A stretch of DNA of 64,000 bases from Spirosoma terrae (GCF_010435915.1 NZ_JAAFZH010000018.1:62001-126000); one strand, 5' to 3'; numbered from the stretch's first letter, positions 35,267 to 45,185 are shown. The notes: generated from the sequence alone by a model not told the origin. A program made the numbers and translations.

Positions 35267-36688
35267 CTATTGCTTTTTTTCCGTTTGCGAAGCAAACCAC
35301 TGAATGATCTGCGGATATAAATCAGCCAACGTTTTTCCCGAAGGTCGATCTCTATACAGCGGTACTAAAAACTGGTCGAATTCGGCAAATTTTTTGAAGC
35401 CCCGGTAATTGACCATCATGTTTTCGACATTCTTCTGCAGAACGGGTAAATCTTCTTTTGGCACCGTATCGACGTAGCGTAGGCACACCAGACCCCAGTT
35501 CATGTATTCGTTAAAACACGAATAAATATCGTTGTAAGAGCGTTTCGCGGGTTTGCCGTCGGCCAGCCACATATCCAGATTCGTGATCGCGGCCTTCAGT
35601 TGGTTGCTATACTTATCAGCTTCTGGATTGATAAAAGCATGATTCAATTCCGTAAAGACAATATTACCCCGTCGTATGTCGACAGCCGATGACGTAACGG
35701 ATGTGTCTTTGCCCGAAACGAATGGATAATTGACGTGGGCCTGTGCTTCTTTGAACCCATTATTTTCAAACCAGTTAGCCGACTGATTGCCGCTCACCAA
35801 AGGCGAGAAAATAATTTTGAACGACTGATACGTAGTACCCGGAAAGTTTCGGTTTAGCCAGGATTGCATGCCTGCTACGCCCAGTGAATCCTGATAGGAC
35901 GTAATGAGTTGCTTATAGAACGGACGCTGTTGTCTGTAAAACTGAACAAAGTTGCTCCGTTTAGCAAACTGCTGTAACAGTGGAATATAAGGACGTACTG
36001 TATTCAGGTAGCCCCACGAAGCCCGATCATACACCGAACTCTGGCGAATGTTTCCTTTCGCATCCATAGAAAACGCATAGGCGTCCATTTTCAACGGAAA
36101 GTACTGGCTTTCATCCTGTTTCAACACAGAATCTATTACGGCTACGATACGTTCTGAACGGTAGGGCTCAAAATAACGTAGCAACTCCTGATAATACGGC
36201 GTCTGTTTATTGATCAGATCCGGGCTTTTCCGACCGGCTTCGGTCAGCGCAAACACGACGTTGATCAGTTCGTATACCTCCGGAATCTCAACAAACGTTT
36301 TTCCGGTATGTGTCTGAACGTACTGTTTTGTGAAGACGGCTGGTTCATCGAAGGCCGTACTTTTTATTCGGGTCAGCGCGCTATCGCCCTTTGGCGTCAG
36401 AATAATAAAATCAATTATTTCACCACCGCGCAGGGTCCGAACCAGCGAGTCTTTCTCTGAAACAAAAGCAACTCGTAGTGTTTTGCCTCTGGGCACCCAC
36501 ACTTCATATACATCTGGTTTTACCGTAGCATCAACACCCCAGCGACCGGGGTAGAAATCATTTCCGATCCGCATTGACACTGCCTGGCCCGACGCCTTGA
36601 GAATAGGTAGTGCTTTTTGTGCAAACAGTGAACCACCGGCCAAACCGAACCCAATTACGCCAATCAATAAAACAAGCCTGTATGTCAT
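35267..36688 (-). CDS. DUF4932-like exported protein
   Basis: 473 residues with a signal peptide (cleavage near SLFAQK, residue 24). It resembles Bacteroidota DUF4932 proteins, in which a region like NIVFTELNHAFINPEADKY (about residue 350) is predicted to be metalloprotease-related; here E and H are spaced as in ELNH rather than a full HExxH, so activity is uncertain. It overlaps the stop of the upstream cytochrome gene by one base (TAATG) and is followed two bases later by DUF1501, so translation of the three is coupled. Its insertion into a DUF1553-DUF1501 pair is unusual. Confidence 0.6.
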   Translation of the reverse strand: MTYRLVLLIGVIGFGLAGGSLFAQKALPILKASGQAVSMRIGNDFYPGRWGVDATVKPDVYEVWVPRGKTLRVAFVSEKDSLVRTLRGGEIIDFIILTPKGDSALTRIKSTAFDEPAVFTKQYVQTHTGKTFVEIPEVYELINVVFALTEAGRKSPDLINKQTPYYQELLRYFEPYRSERIVAVIDSVLKQDESQYFPLKMDAYAFSMDAKGNIRQSSVYDRASWGYLNTVRPYIPLLQQFAKRSNFVQFYRQQRPFYKQLITSYQDSLGVAGMQSWLNRNFPGTTYQSFKIIFSPLVSGNQSANWFENNGFKEAQAHVNYPFVSGKDTSVTSSAVDIRRGNIVFTELNHAFINPEADKYSNQLKAAITNLDMWLADGKPAKRSYNDIYSCFNEYMNWGLVCLRYVDTVPKEDLPVLQKNVENMMVNYRGFKKFAEFDQFLVPLYRDRPSGKTLADLYPQIIQWFASQTEKKQ

Positions 36689-39600
36689 TATCGCTTAATT
36701 ATTGCTTCGTCGAAATTCATAATAGTGCTCGTCACCACTGTCCAGGCGGCTAGTTCGGCAGGATTGAGTTTTTTGTCTACCGGATACTCCCCTACTGCCA
36801 ACAGTTCAGTGGCTCGTTTGGGATTCGTTCTGAAATCGGCAAGCTCTTCGTCATAGAGCTGTTTCATCAGCCGCGTCTCTTCCGGGCGGGGAATCCGGCT
36901 GATCACTGTTTTAAACGTAGTTTGAATAACATTATCAGCCGACGTAACGCCCACTCCCATGCTACGTTGTGCCAATACTCGAGCCGCTTCTACAAACTGA
37001 GGATCATTCAACGTAACGAGCGCCTGGAGTGGCGTACTGGTTTTCTGGCGTTTAACGATACAGGTATGCCGCTCGGCCGCATCGAAATTCAGCATCATCG
37101 GTGGTGGCGAACTGCGCTTCCAGACGGTATACATCGAGCGCCGATACAGGCTATCGCCGTGATTCTGGACATACGTAACGGCGTTACGTGTCGCTAGCGC
37201 TTCCCAGATGCCAGCCGGTTGATACGGTCGAACACTAGGCCCGCCAATACGTTGATTTAATATCCCACTGGCCGCTAGCGCATTATCGCGAACCTGCTCC
37301 GCCGACATCCGATAACTTGGCCCACGGGACAGAAAAATATTGTCAGGATCAGCTTCTCTTACTTTCTCCGAAACGCTCGACGATTGCCGATACGTAGCCG
37401 ACATAACGATCAGCTTGTGCATGGCTTTTGTGTTCCAGGCCGAACCTGGCTCTCCCGTTCCTTCCCGGAATCGAACGGCCAGGTAATCCAGCAACTCAGG
37501 ATGGCTTGGCAGCGCACCCTGATTACCGAAATCATCACTATTTTTGGCTAGCCCCTGCCCAAAATATTGCTGCCAGAACCGATTGACCATTACACGGCTA
37601 AATAGCGGATTTTCGCCCATTAAAAGCCATTTCGCCAATCCTAGTCGGTTTTTCGGTACGTCATCGGGAATGGGATTCATACTGTGAAGAACGGCTGGCG
37701 TTACGATCTCGCCCGGTGCGTCATAGGCTCCTCGTTTCAGCAAATGCGTTTCGCGCGGCACCGTCCGTTCGTGCATAACCATCACCTGATCCGAATTGGT
37801 ATACAGCATGATCTGCTCACCCCGTAGTTTCATGGCTTTGGCAAATTCTTCTTTGTAAGCCGGATCGTGATTTGTTACGTAATAGGTATACAATCCAGAT
37901 CGCTGAGCCGGTGTCCGCTTGGTAACAGGCGTTTGTAAAGTGGTTTTAATCGCATCCGGCCGACCAGCCAAAGCAGGCATTTCGAGCGGAGTGAGACATC
38001 GATCGTAAATCCGTAACTCATCGACGGCCATATCCCGGTAGAAATTGTCGTGCATCCGCCCCACATAAAACGGATGTTGCGCCCAATGCGTACGGTCTTT
38101 TCCAAATACGGTACTATGAATCAGATTATCGTCCAGTACGTTAGCCCGCATCGGCACTCCGTTCAGGTATAGCTTCAAACCACTGGCTTTGCCCATACCA
38201 TCATAAGAAAAGGCAACCTGAAACCACTGGCGAACAGGCACTTTATCGACAGATTCAATATCGATGGCATTGGCGGGCCATACATGCGCAAACGTGAGTT
38301 TCAGCCGCCCATCGGCCAGCAGATCGAGCTGATAACCGCGCTGTCCATCCATCGGTCCGGTGGTACGTCCCATCAGCGTAAGCGCCATGTTGGGCTTGGC
38401 CAGATTAAACCAGCTACTGATCGTGAACGGTTGATTTTGCTCGAAGGCAGCCACATTGCCGGGCAGCTCAATATAACTATCACCCGGCAGAAAGCGAGCC
38501 TTCCCGAATCGGCCCGGAACCATATAGGGAACCTTGTCGGGATCGCCACCGAGCCGGGCGGGCAACGTACCGTCTACCGTATTGGCGAACGCATTACGTG
38601 GATCTTTCCAAAGTTCTTCTTTCGTTTTACGCTTGGCAGCTTCTTTCTTTTCCGGTTTCTTTTCTTCTTTCCTGCCCGCTTTCGCCCGAGCCTCTTCTTC
38701 CTGTTTACGCTTTGCTTCTTCCAGTTTTCGTTTCTCGTTCTGCACTTTTACGTAGGCGCTCACGTCCTCCCGGTCGGCTTCATCGAACGTATAATGCGCA
38801 ATCAGCCCCGAATCAACCAGCGATACAGGCATATGTTGAGCCGTCGACAGCCACTGCCCAAACCGTTGCTGGTAATCGGGCCGATTCGGATTCAGTTTCT
38901 GCTGGATTGGCGTCAGCTGTTCACGAATAAATTTCAGTTTGGCGTCGGTTTCGGGCTTGGTTAACGTGATGGTTGGTGCAGCTTCGCCATTATACGGAAT
39001 CTGCCCGCGTTCGTCATTGCTGTTAAAAAACGCGTACAGCGAGAAATAATCTTTCTGGCTAATAGGGTCGTATTTGTGGTCATGACAACGGGCGCATTCT
39101 ACCGTCAGGCCAAGCATGGCTTTCCCGAACGTATTGGCCCGGTCGGCTACGTATTCGACACGGTATTCTTCATCCACAATACCACCTTCCTGACTCTGCT
39201 GATGATTTCGGTTAAAAGCCGTCGCAATGAGCTGGTCGCGGTTAGGGTTCGGTAGCAAATCCCCCGCCAGTTGCCACGTAACAAACCGGTCGAACGACAG
39301 ATTTCGGTTATACGCCCGAATCACCCAGTCGCGGTAGGGCCACATTGTCCGCAAGCCATCATCCTGATAACCATGTGTGTCGGCGTATCGGGCTACGTCG
39401 AGCCATTCAACCGCCTGCCGTTCACCGTAGTGCGGACTATTCAGCAATCGATTCACTACGTTTTCGTAGGCTTTAGGTGATTTGTCGGCCAGAAAAGCGT
39501 CGACCTCTTGTGGCGTTGGTGGCAAACCCGTTAGGTCCAGCGTTACCCGACGTAGCAACGTGGTACGGTCTGCTTCGGGGGCGGGTGTAAGCTTACGTTC

Positions 39601-40158
39601 TTCCAGCTTAGCTAGCACAAATCGATCAATATCGTTTCTGACCCACTTTTCGTTGTTGACCTTCGGCAGTTCGGGCATCGTCGGCGCTATCAGCGACCAA
39701 TGCTGCTTATACTCGGCTCCCTGCTCAATCCAACGTAGCAGTAATGCTTTCTCCTCCGCATTCAGACTTAAGTTCGACTGAGGTGTCGGCATTATTTCTT
39801 CGGGATCATCCGTAAGAATCCGATGAACCAACTCACTTTTTGCCAGATTACCGGGTACGATAGCGGTATGGCCACTTTTCGTCAGTGCTTCATAAGCCCC
39901 TTCGGACGTATCGAGTCGCAGACCAGCCTGCTGCTTTGCCTTGTCGGGGCCATGACAGGCGAAACATCGATCAGACAGGATCGGCTTTATGTGCAGATTA
40001 TAATCAACTTTTTCGGGCAAACGAGCTTCAGCCGCAATAATATCGGCTGGTTTGTCAACCGAATGCTGGCAGGCCGTTAGCCAAACAGAGGTTATCAGCA
40101 AACCGCCTGCAGCCAGTAAAAGAGAAGTTCGAAAACGTATGTCGGACCAGGCTGACAT
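36688..40158 (-). CDS. DUF1549/DUF1553 cytochrome c lipoprotein with internal LamG-like domain
   Basis: About 1156 residues. A lipoprotein signal ends in LTAC near residue 30. A PSCyt1 heme domain follows (CFACH at about 65-69, with KAKQQAGLRLD), then DUF1549 (about 150-360: FVLAKLEERKLTPAPEADRTTLLRRVTLDLTGLPPTP; VEWLDVARYADTHGYQDDGLR; ECARCHDHKYDPISQ, a second CxxCH), an inserted LamG/concanavalin-like domain (about 540-745), and DUF1553 at the end (NPLFSRVMVNRFWQQYFGQGL; SPPPMMLNFDAAERHTCIVKRQKTSTPLQAL). A Lys/Glu-rich helix (about 471-519) precedes the LamG part. Common in Planctomycetes; probably an envelope redox protein acting on glycans. ATG 40167 is three codons upstream. Confidence 0.85.
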   Translation of the reverse strand: MSAWSDIRFRTSLLLAAGGLLITSVWLTACQHSVDKPADIIAAEARLPEKVDYNLHIKPILSDRCFACHGPDKAKQQAGLRLDTSEGAYEALTKSGHTAIVPGNLAKSELVHRILTDDPEEIMPTPQSNLSLNAEEKALLLRWIEQGAEYKQHWSLIAPTMPELPKVNNEKWVRNDIDRFVLAKLEERKLTPAPEADRTTLLRRVTLDLTGLPPTPQEVDAFLADKSPKAYENVVNRLLNSPHYGERQAVEWLDVARYADTHGYQDDGLRTMWPYRDWVIRAYNRNLSFDRFVTWQLAGDLLPNPNRDQLIATAFNRNHQQSQEGGIVDEEYRVEYVADRANTFGKAMLGLTVECARCHDHKYDPISQKDYFSLYAFFNSNDERGQIPYNGEAAPTITLTKPETDAKLKFIREQLTPIQQKLNPNRPDYQQRFGQWLSTAQHMPVSLVDSGLIAHYTFDEADREDVSAYVKVQNEKRKLEEAKRKQEEEARAKAGRKEEKKPEKKEAAKRKTKEELWKDPRNAFANTVDGTLPARLGGDPDKVPYMVPGRFGKARFLPGDSYIELPGNVAAFEQNQPFTISSWFNLAKPNMALTLMGRTTGPMDGQRGYQLDLLADGRLKLTFAHVWPANAIDIESVDKVPVRQWFQVAFSYDGMGKASGLKLYLNGVPMRANVLDDNLIHSTVFGKDRTHWAQHPFYVGRMHDNFYRDMAVDELRIYDRCLTPLEMPALAGRPDAIKTTLQTPVTKRTPAQRSGLYTYYVTNHDPAYKEEFAKAMKLRGEQIMLYTNSDQVMVMHERTVPRETHLLKRGAYDAPGEIVTPAVLHSMNPIPDDVPKNRLGLAKWLLMGENPLFSRVMVNRFWQQYFGQGLAKNSDDFGNQGALPSHPELLDYLAVRFREGTGEPGSAWNTKAMHKLIVMSATYRQSSSVSEKVREADPDNIFLSRGPSYRMSAEQVRDNALAASGILNQRIGGPSVRPYQPAGIWEALATRNAVTYVQNHGDSLYRRSMYTVWKRSSPPPMMLNFDAAERHTCIVKRQKTSTPLQALVTLNDPQFVEAARVLAQRSMGVGVTSADNVIQTTFKTVISRIPRPEETRLMKQLYDEELADFRTNPKRATELLAVGEYPVDKKLNPAELAAWTVVTSTIMNFDEAIIKR

Positions 40159-40437
40159 GCAAATCAAGTTGTTGATTATTATACGATTTTACAAAAATAT
40201 CAACCATATAAGCAACAGTTCAATACTATTTTACCCGGATATCGTTCAATTTTAACACTGGCCTATCAGGTTCAAGCAACGTGATAGCTATGGGCCAGAG
40301 GCTTCTTTCGCAAAATCGCACATTATGTGCGAAATCGCACAGATACACCCTCAACAAATCCAGCTAACATTCTACTAATCAATCGATTAGTAATTGGTAC
40401 AGTGTTTGGCATACTAGTAGGCATACTACACTGTACT
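40159..40437. promoter_or_regulatory. Divergent control region of the cytochrome and efflux operons
   Basis: Contains a cluster of 7-base half-sites at 40316-40341: TCGCACA, then TGTGCGA after 3 bases, then TCGCACA after 2, with a weaker TTTCGCA just before. TTGGTACAGTGTTTGGCA at 40395-40411 resembles a sigma-54 -24/-12 pair but has 11 instead of 10 bases between GG and GC. An 8-bp inverted repeat GTACAGTG/CACTGTAC (40397-40404, 40429-40436) ends just ahead of the start codon, with the direct repeat GGCATACTA inside it. The operon encodes its own NtrC-type activator, the obvious candidate to bind the half-sites. Confidence 0.5.
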
Positions 40438-41688
40438 ATGGACCGCGAACTAGCCCCCGAACTGATTACGAAATCTCGCCGAAAAAGCTGGACAATCGGG
40501 GCCATCCTGCTGATTAGCCTGATTGCCATCATCGCCTGGTTTAAAGGAATTCTTGTTACGTCAGTTGAAGCCAGCCGGATCAGATCGGCAGTCGCTCAAA
40601 CCGGCTTTGTCGAAAACACAATCAGTGCTACTGGCGAGGTTATCCCGGCCTACGAACAGATCATAGCCAGTCCAATCCGCGCCAGTATCCGTCGGGTTTT
40701 ACTGACGCCCGGCACTCGGGTAAAACCCGGTCAGCCTATTCTGGAACTGGATAAATCCCTGACTCAGCTGGAATATGATAAAATTGCCGACCAGCTGGCC
40801 CTGAAACAAAACAGCATTGAGCAACTTCGGCTCAAATTGAACAAAGAATTGTACGATGCCGATGTTAACGATCAGATTAAATCACTAACCATTAACAAGC
40901 TTAACGCGGAAGTTAACGATGCCAAACGGCTACTAAAAGTTGGTGGTCAGACACCGGAGGACGTAACGCGTGCCGAAAATCTGCTCCATATTGCTCAACT
41001 GGAAAAAAAGCAGTTGGAAAATACCCTGAGCTACAATCGTCAGTCGATGAGCGCCAGCCTGAAAGAGTATGAGATTGAGGCACGTATTGAAGCGAACAAT
41101 CTGAAAGTATTAGACCACAAGCTTAAACAGGCCGATATTTTAACCGACCGGGCGGGCGTACTGACCTGGGTGAATGAACATGTAGGCTCGGCCGTCAGCG
41201 AAGGCGAAATGCTGGCCCGCCTGGCCGATCTCGGAAGTTTCCGCGTCGAAGGCTCCTGTTCCGATATGTATGCCGAACAGGTAAAAACGGGGCAGCCCGT
41301 TATCATCAAGATTAATGAAACGCCATTACGCGGCCAGATTACGCAGGTAAAACCCGCTGTCCAGAATGGGGTGATTCAGTTTGCGATTGAGCTTGATAAT
41401 AATCGGCATACGGCGCTACGTCCAAACCAAAAAGTAGAAGTGTTTATTGTCACGAATCGGGCCGCCAAAACGATACGTGTGGCCAATGGGCCAGCTTTTA
41501 AGGGTAAACAAAAACAGTACGTCTACGTACTGACGAGTCCAAACGTGGCCAAGCGCCGGGAGGTTGAGATTGGGCTATCCAATTTCGACTGGGTCGAAAT
41601 CAAGAGTGGTTTGCAGGTGGGCGAGCGGGTCATTCTGACCGACTTGAGTGAGTACGAGCATCTTGAACAACTCACGATTAAGCAATAA
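40438..41688 (+). CDS. HlyD-family membrane-fusion (adaptor) protein of an ABC efflux system
   Basis: 416 residues from ATG 40438. One N-terminal membrane anchor (about 18-35), then a first half-lipoyl strand region (TISATGEVIPAYEQIIASP; GTRVKPGQPILELD), a long coiled-coil hairpin (about 100-225, QLEYDKIADQLALKQNSIEQL onward), the second lipoyl part (TDRAGVLTWVNEHVGSAVSEGEML) and beta-barrel/proximal domains (RVEGSCSDMYAEQV; GLQVGERVILTD). It links the inner-membrane transporter to the TolC channel encoded next, ten bases downstream. An in-frame ATG at 40327 would place the control repeats inside the gene and is rejected. Confidence 0.9.
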   Translation: MDRELAPELITKSRRKSWTIGAILLISLIAIIAWFKGILVTSVEASRIRSAVAQTGFVENTISATGEVIPAYEQIIASPIRASIRRVLLTPGTRVKPGQPILELDKSLTQLEYDKIADQLALKQNSIEQLRLKLNKELYDADVNDQIKSLTINKLNAEVNDAKRLLKVGGQTPEDVTRAENLLHIAQLEKKQLENTLSYNRQSMSASLKEYEIEARIEANNLKVLDHKLKQADILTDRAGVLTWVNEHVGSAVSEGEMLARLADLGSFRVEGSCSDMYAEQVKTGQPVIIKINETPLRGQITQVKPAVQNGVIQFAIELDNNRHTALRPNQKVEVFIVTNRAAKTIRVANGPAFKGKQKQYVYVLTSPNVAKRREVEIGLSNFDWVEIKSGLQVGERVILTDLSEYEHLEQLTIKQ

Positions 41689-41698
41689 CCGCCCGGTC

Positions 41699-43153
41699 AT
41701 GAAGAAGCTATTACTCTTGCTTTTCTGCGCTCATCTTGCGCTGGCTCAGTCGCAAAAGCTTACGCTTGAGAACGTTGTGTTGCTTGCCCAAAATCAGTCG
41801 ATTGCCTCCAAACAGGCTGCTACGTTGCGAAAAACCAATTACTGGAAATACCGCACGTTTATGGCCGATTTCAAACCACAGCTGAGCCTGGATGGATCAT
41901 TGCCCAGTTTTACGCGTTCGTTTGTTCAGGTAACTCAGCCCGACGGTACGGTCGCTTTTCAGCAGGTTTCCAATAACAATTCGATTCTTAGCCTTGGATT
42001 GAGCCAGAACATTCCGTTGACGGGAGGAGCCGTTTATGTGCAGCAACAGCTACAGCGATTCGATAATTTCCTGAATAATACCACCTTATATAATGGCGTA
42101 CCCTTTGAAGTAGGACTGAGCCAGCCTTTGTTTCGTTTCAACCAAATGAAGTGGGACCGGCAAACCGAGCCCTTACGCTATGCCGAAAGCACCCAACAGT
42201 ATATCGAAGCCTTAGAAAAAGTGGCTCTCGATGCTACTGGCTTATATTTCGATTTATTGGTGGCGCAGGTAAATCTACAGATTGCCGAAACCAACCGGGT
42301 TAATAATGATACGTTGCACAAGATTGCGCTTCATAAACTCGATCTGGGCAAAATTTCGCAAAACGATCTGTTGCAACTTCAGCTCAGTGTTCTGAATGCG
42401 GAGAAAGATCTGGCATCGGCTCAACAAACGGCAGAAGTCGCTTCGCTTAAATTACGATCGTACCTGAATGCGCAGGATCATGACCCTAGCCGTCCACAAG
42501 CGTTCGAGCTGGCGATTCCCACACAACTAACACCGTTCATTGTCGATATTAAACAAGCGCTACACGAAGCCTTTACCAATCGGTCAGCCGCTACCGGCTT
42601 TCGGCGTCAGGTGCTGGAAGCCGATCGTGATCTGGACAAGGCCAAGAAGGAAAACGGGCTGAACGCTACGTTAGACGCTACGTTTGGGCTATCGAACCGG
42701 GGACTTCAACCACGCGATATTTATGTTCGTCCCCAGGATCGGGAATTCGTGGAAGTTCGTTTTACCCTCCCGATCATGACCTGGGGGCGCGCCCAGGCAC
42801 GTACTGAAACCGCACGCGCCAACCAGCAGCTAACCGTACAGACGGTAGAACAGGCCAAGCGAACCTTTGAACAGGAAATTTATACCCAGGTAACCCTGCT
42901 CGACATGCTACGTAAACAGGTAAAACTAACAGCCGACGCCGATCAGATTGCGCAACGACGTTATCAGATTGCGCAGGACCGATTCAAGCTCAGCGATCTG
43001 AGCGTTACTGATCTGGGTATTGCCACGCAGGATAAAGACCGCGCCCGTCGCGACGCTATTCTTGCGCTGCGCGACTATTGGCAGGCTTATTACACACTAC
43101 GTTTATTAACGCTCTACGATTTCGAAACAAACCAGAAAATTCATTACAACTAA
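41699..43153 (+). CDS. TolC-family outer-membrane efflux protein
   Basis: 484 residues from ATG 41699 with a clean signal peptide (MKKLLLLLFCAHLALAQS). Two OEP repeats of long amphipathic helices: LTLENVVLLAQNQSIASKQAA near residue 22 and later ALHEAFTNRSAATGFRRQVLEADRDLDKAKKENG near 290; beta-strand sections such as SLGLSQNIPLTGG and VEVRFTLPIMTWG. It would form the trimeric exit duct for the adaptor and ABC permeases in the same operon. Confidence 0.92.
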   Translation: MKKLLLLLFCAHLALAQSQKLTLENVVLLAQNQSIASKQAATLRKTNYWKYRTFMADFKPQLSLDGSLPSFTRSFVQVTQPDGTVAFQQVSNNNSILSLGLSQNIPLTGGAVYVQQQLQRFDNFLNNTTLYNGVPFEVGLSQPLFRFNQMKWDRQTEPLRYAESTQQYIEALEKVALDATGLYFDLLVAQVNLQIAETNRVNNDTLHKIALHKLDLGKISQNDLLQLQLSVLNAEKDLASAQQTAEVASLKLRSYLNAQDHDPSRPQAFELAIPTQLTPFIVDIKQALHEAFTNRSAATGFRRQVLEADRDLDKAKKENGLNATLDATFGLSNRGLQPRDIYVRPQDREFVEVRFTLPIMTWGRAQARTETARANQQLTVQTVEQAKRTFEQEIYTQVTLLDMLRKQVKLTADADQIAQRRYQIAQDRFKLSDLSVTDLGIATQDKDRARRDAILALRDYWQAYYTLRLLTLYDFETNQKIHYN

Positions 43154-43156
43154 CCT

Positions 43157-43190
43157 CACCCCTGGCCCCTCTCCTTCGTAAGGAGAGGGT
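43157..43190. repeat. REP-like palindrome between tolC-like and ATPase genes
   Basis: CCCTCTCCTT-CGT-AAGGAGAGGG (43167-43189) within the block CTCACCCCTGGCCCCTCTCC, a form of extragenic palindrome found in many bacterial genomes. No U-run follows, so it may set mRNA stability within the operon rather than end it. Confidence 0.6.
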
Positions 43191-43235
43191 GACTTGCCAA
43201 TAAAAACGAAGGAAGATAGCACAACTCTAATAGCC

Positions 43236-43925
43236 ATGATTACACTAAAAAACATCGAAAAAGTGTACCGGACCAGCAGCATCGAAACGCTGGCCTTAAC
43301 GAATATCAATCTCAGCATTCAGGCGAGGGAATTCCTGTCGATCATGGGTCCAAGCGGCTGCGGCAAGTCGACGTTAATGAACCTGATGGGTTTGCTGGAT
43401 CTACCGAGCCAGGGCAATGTAGAAATTGGCGGCCAGGTTGTTACGCAGTATGGCGATAAAGAACTGGCTCAATTACGGAATCAGAAAATCGGGTTCATTT
43501 TCCAGAGTTTTCATCTGATCAACGACTTGTCGGTACTCGATAATGTAGAAATTCCGCTGCTCTATCGAAAAGGTGATCCCACCGGAAAATCGCGCCGGGA
43601 CCTGGCTAAAGAAGCCCTCGAACGGGTTGGATTGAGCAATCGGATGAAACACTTCCCGAATCAGCTATCGGGCGGTCAGAAACAGCGGGTTGCCATTGCC
43701 CGAGCTATTGTTGGTCGTCCTGAAATTATTCTGGCCGACGAACCAACCGGCAATCTGGACAGCGCAATGGGCAACGAAATCATGGCAATTCTTCAGCAAC
43801 TGAACGCCGAAGGCAGCACCATCGTCATGGTTACGCACGACGAGTCAATGGCGAAAAAAACGCATCGTCTGGTACGTCTTTTCGACGGGTCGATGGTAGG
43901 CGATTCAACACTTCAAACGGTCTAA
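43236..43925 (+). CDS. ABC transporter ATP-binding protein (MacB/LolD type)
   Basis: About 229 residues from [11 protein letters not shown]. Walker [10 protein letters not shown] begins at residue 38, the Q-loop is [22 protein letters not shown], the signature [16 protein letters not shown] and Walker [14 protein letters not shown], followed by the H-loop VTHDES. The FNLI/NLD type with short length is that of MacB/LolD/FtsE ATPases, which drive mechanotransmission by permeases with large periplasmic domains. It energises the two permeases encoded next. In-frame TTG at 43194 is unlikely. Confidence 0.93.
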   Translation: MITLKNIEKVYRTSSIETLALTNINLSIQAREFLSIMGPSGCGKSTLMNLMGLLDLPSQGNVEIGGQVVTQYGDKELAQLRNQKIGFIFQSFHLINDLSVLDNVEIPLLYRKGDPTGKSRRDLAKEALERVGLSNRMKHFPNQLSGGQKQRVAIARAIVGRPEIILADEPTGNLDSAMGNEIMAILQQLNAEGSTIVMVTHDESMAKKTHRLVRLFDGSMVGDSTLQTV

Positions 43926-43929
43926 ATCC

Positions 43930-45177
43930 ATGCTACTCAATTACATAAAAATTGCCTGGAAGGTTCTGCTACGTCATCCGTTCTACACCTTCATTACGCT
44001 CTTCGGTATCAGCCTGACCCTAACGGTACTGATGGTACTGACTTCCTTTCTCGACCATTTGTTTGGCACGCATTATCCCGAAAGTAAGCGTGATCGGTCC
44101 TTGTATATCATGCAAATGAAACAAATGGACTCTAGCCGTACCTCCCAAAACTCTGGGCCGATGAGTTTTAAGTTTTTGGCGGATCACGTCAAAACGCTAA
44201 AAACGGCCGAACGCGCTACGATCTGTACGTTTGTCAATAGCTCCAACGCATATGTTGGTTCGCAGAAAATTAAGCTCAATACTAAATTCACAGATGCCGA
44301 TTTCTGGCGAGTTACTGATTTCGAGTTTCTGGAAGGAAAGCCGTATAACGAGCAAAACATTGCCAACAGTGACTACGTAGCCGTTATTACTGACAATCTG
44401 AAAAAGCAGTATTTCGGCAATGCGACGGAATCGGTTGTCGGCAAGTCGATCGAAATTGAAAATATTCACTACAAAATAATTGGCGTAGTACGTAGCGCGC
44501 CGATTACGCGGCTGTTTACGGCGTCGGATGTTTATTTTCCGTATACAGCGCCGAAAAGTAACTATCAGCAAACGGGCATGCGCGGAGGCTATGTGAGTAT
44601 CATTCTGGCTAAAGACAAAGCGGATATGCCTGCTATTCAGAGTGAGTTTCAGAGCCGGATTGCCCAGATTCCTTTACCTGGTACGCAAAACGGATTTAAA
44701 TATTGGTTAATCGATGTGAAATGCGAGCCTTACGCCACCAACTTCATTGAAACGCTTCTGGAAGCCGGACCGGGTTTGAAAGCTGTTTTCTTCGGAATCA
44801 TAGGCTTCGTGTTATTCATGTTGCTTGGTCTGCCAGCCATCAATCTGGTCAACATCAACGTCAGCCGCATTATGGAGCGCGCTTCAGAGATTGGTATTCG
44901 GAAAGCATTCGGAGCCCCGGTGAGTACGTTGGTCTGGCAGTTTATTGTGGAGAACCTGTTCATTACGTTCATTGGCGGGGCCATTGCCCTGGTTCTAACT
45001 GCAGGTATCATTTACCTGATCAACACCAGCGGCATGATTGCCTATGCAGACTTAACCATCAACCTGACCGTATTCGCGATTAGTCTGGTCGTGTGTCTGG
45101 TTTTTGGCTTTCTGTCGGGGGTTTTACCCGCGCTACGTATGTCGAAACTCACCATTGCCGAAGCACTCAAAGGTTAA
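43930..45177 (+). CDS. ABC transporter permease, MacB-like with FtsX domain (first)
   Basis: 415 residues. TM1 at about 18-40, a large periplasmic MacB-type domain (about 45-275), then three C-terminal helices of the FtsX domain (about 285-310, 335-365, 375-400) with the coupling region NVSRIMERASEIGIRKAFGAPVSTLVWQFI. The end VLPALRMSKLTIAEALKG is typical. It starts four bases after the ATPase gene. Pairs with the second permease, presumably as a heterodimer. Confidence 0.9.
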   Translation: MLLNYIKIAWKVLLRHPFYTFITLFGISLTLTVLMVLTSFLDHLFGTHYPESKRDRSLYIMQMKQMDSSRTSQNSGPMSFKFLADHVKTLKTAERATICTFVNSSNAYVGSQKIKLNTKFTDADFWRVTDFEFLEGKPYNEQNIANSDYVAVITDNLKKQYFGNATESVVGKSIEIENIHYKIIGVVRSAPITRLFTASDVYFPYTAPKSNYQQTGMRGGYVSIILAKDKADMPAIQSEFQSRIAQIPLPGTQNGFKYWLIDVKCEPYATNFIETLLEAGPGLKAVFFGIIGFVLFMLLGLPAINLVNINVSRIMERASEIGIRKAFGAPVSTLVWQFIVENLFITFIGGAIALVLTAGIIYLINTSGMIAYADLTINLTVFAISLVVCLVFGFLSGVLPALRMSKLTIAEALKG

Positions 45178-45185
45178 TTTTCATT

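Noticed and set aside
38284-38964. 226-codon plus-strand open frame
   Set aside because: It is antisense to the DUF1549/DUF1553 gene, opposite its Lys/Glu-rich helix and LamG part; the translation is low-complexity Phe/Ser/Leu and follows from the strong codon bias of the real gene.
40395-40411. A confident sigma-54 promoter for the efflux operon
   Set aside because: TTGGTAC...TTTGGCA has 11 bases between GG and GC instead of 10; kept only as a tentative part of a control region.
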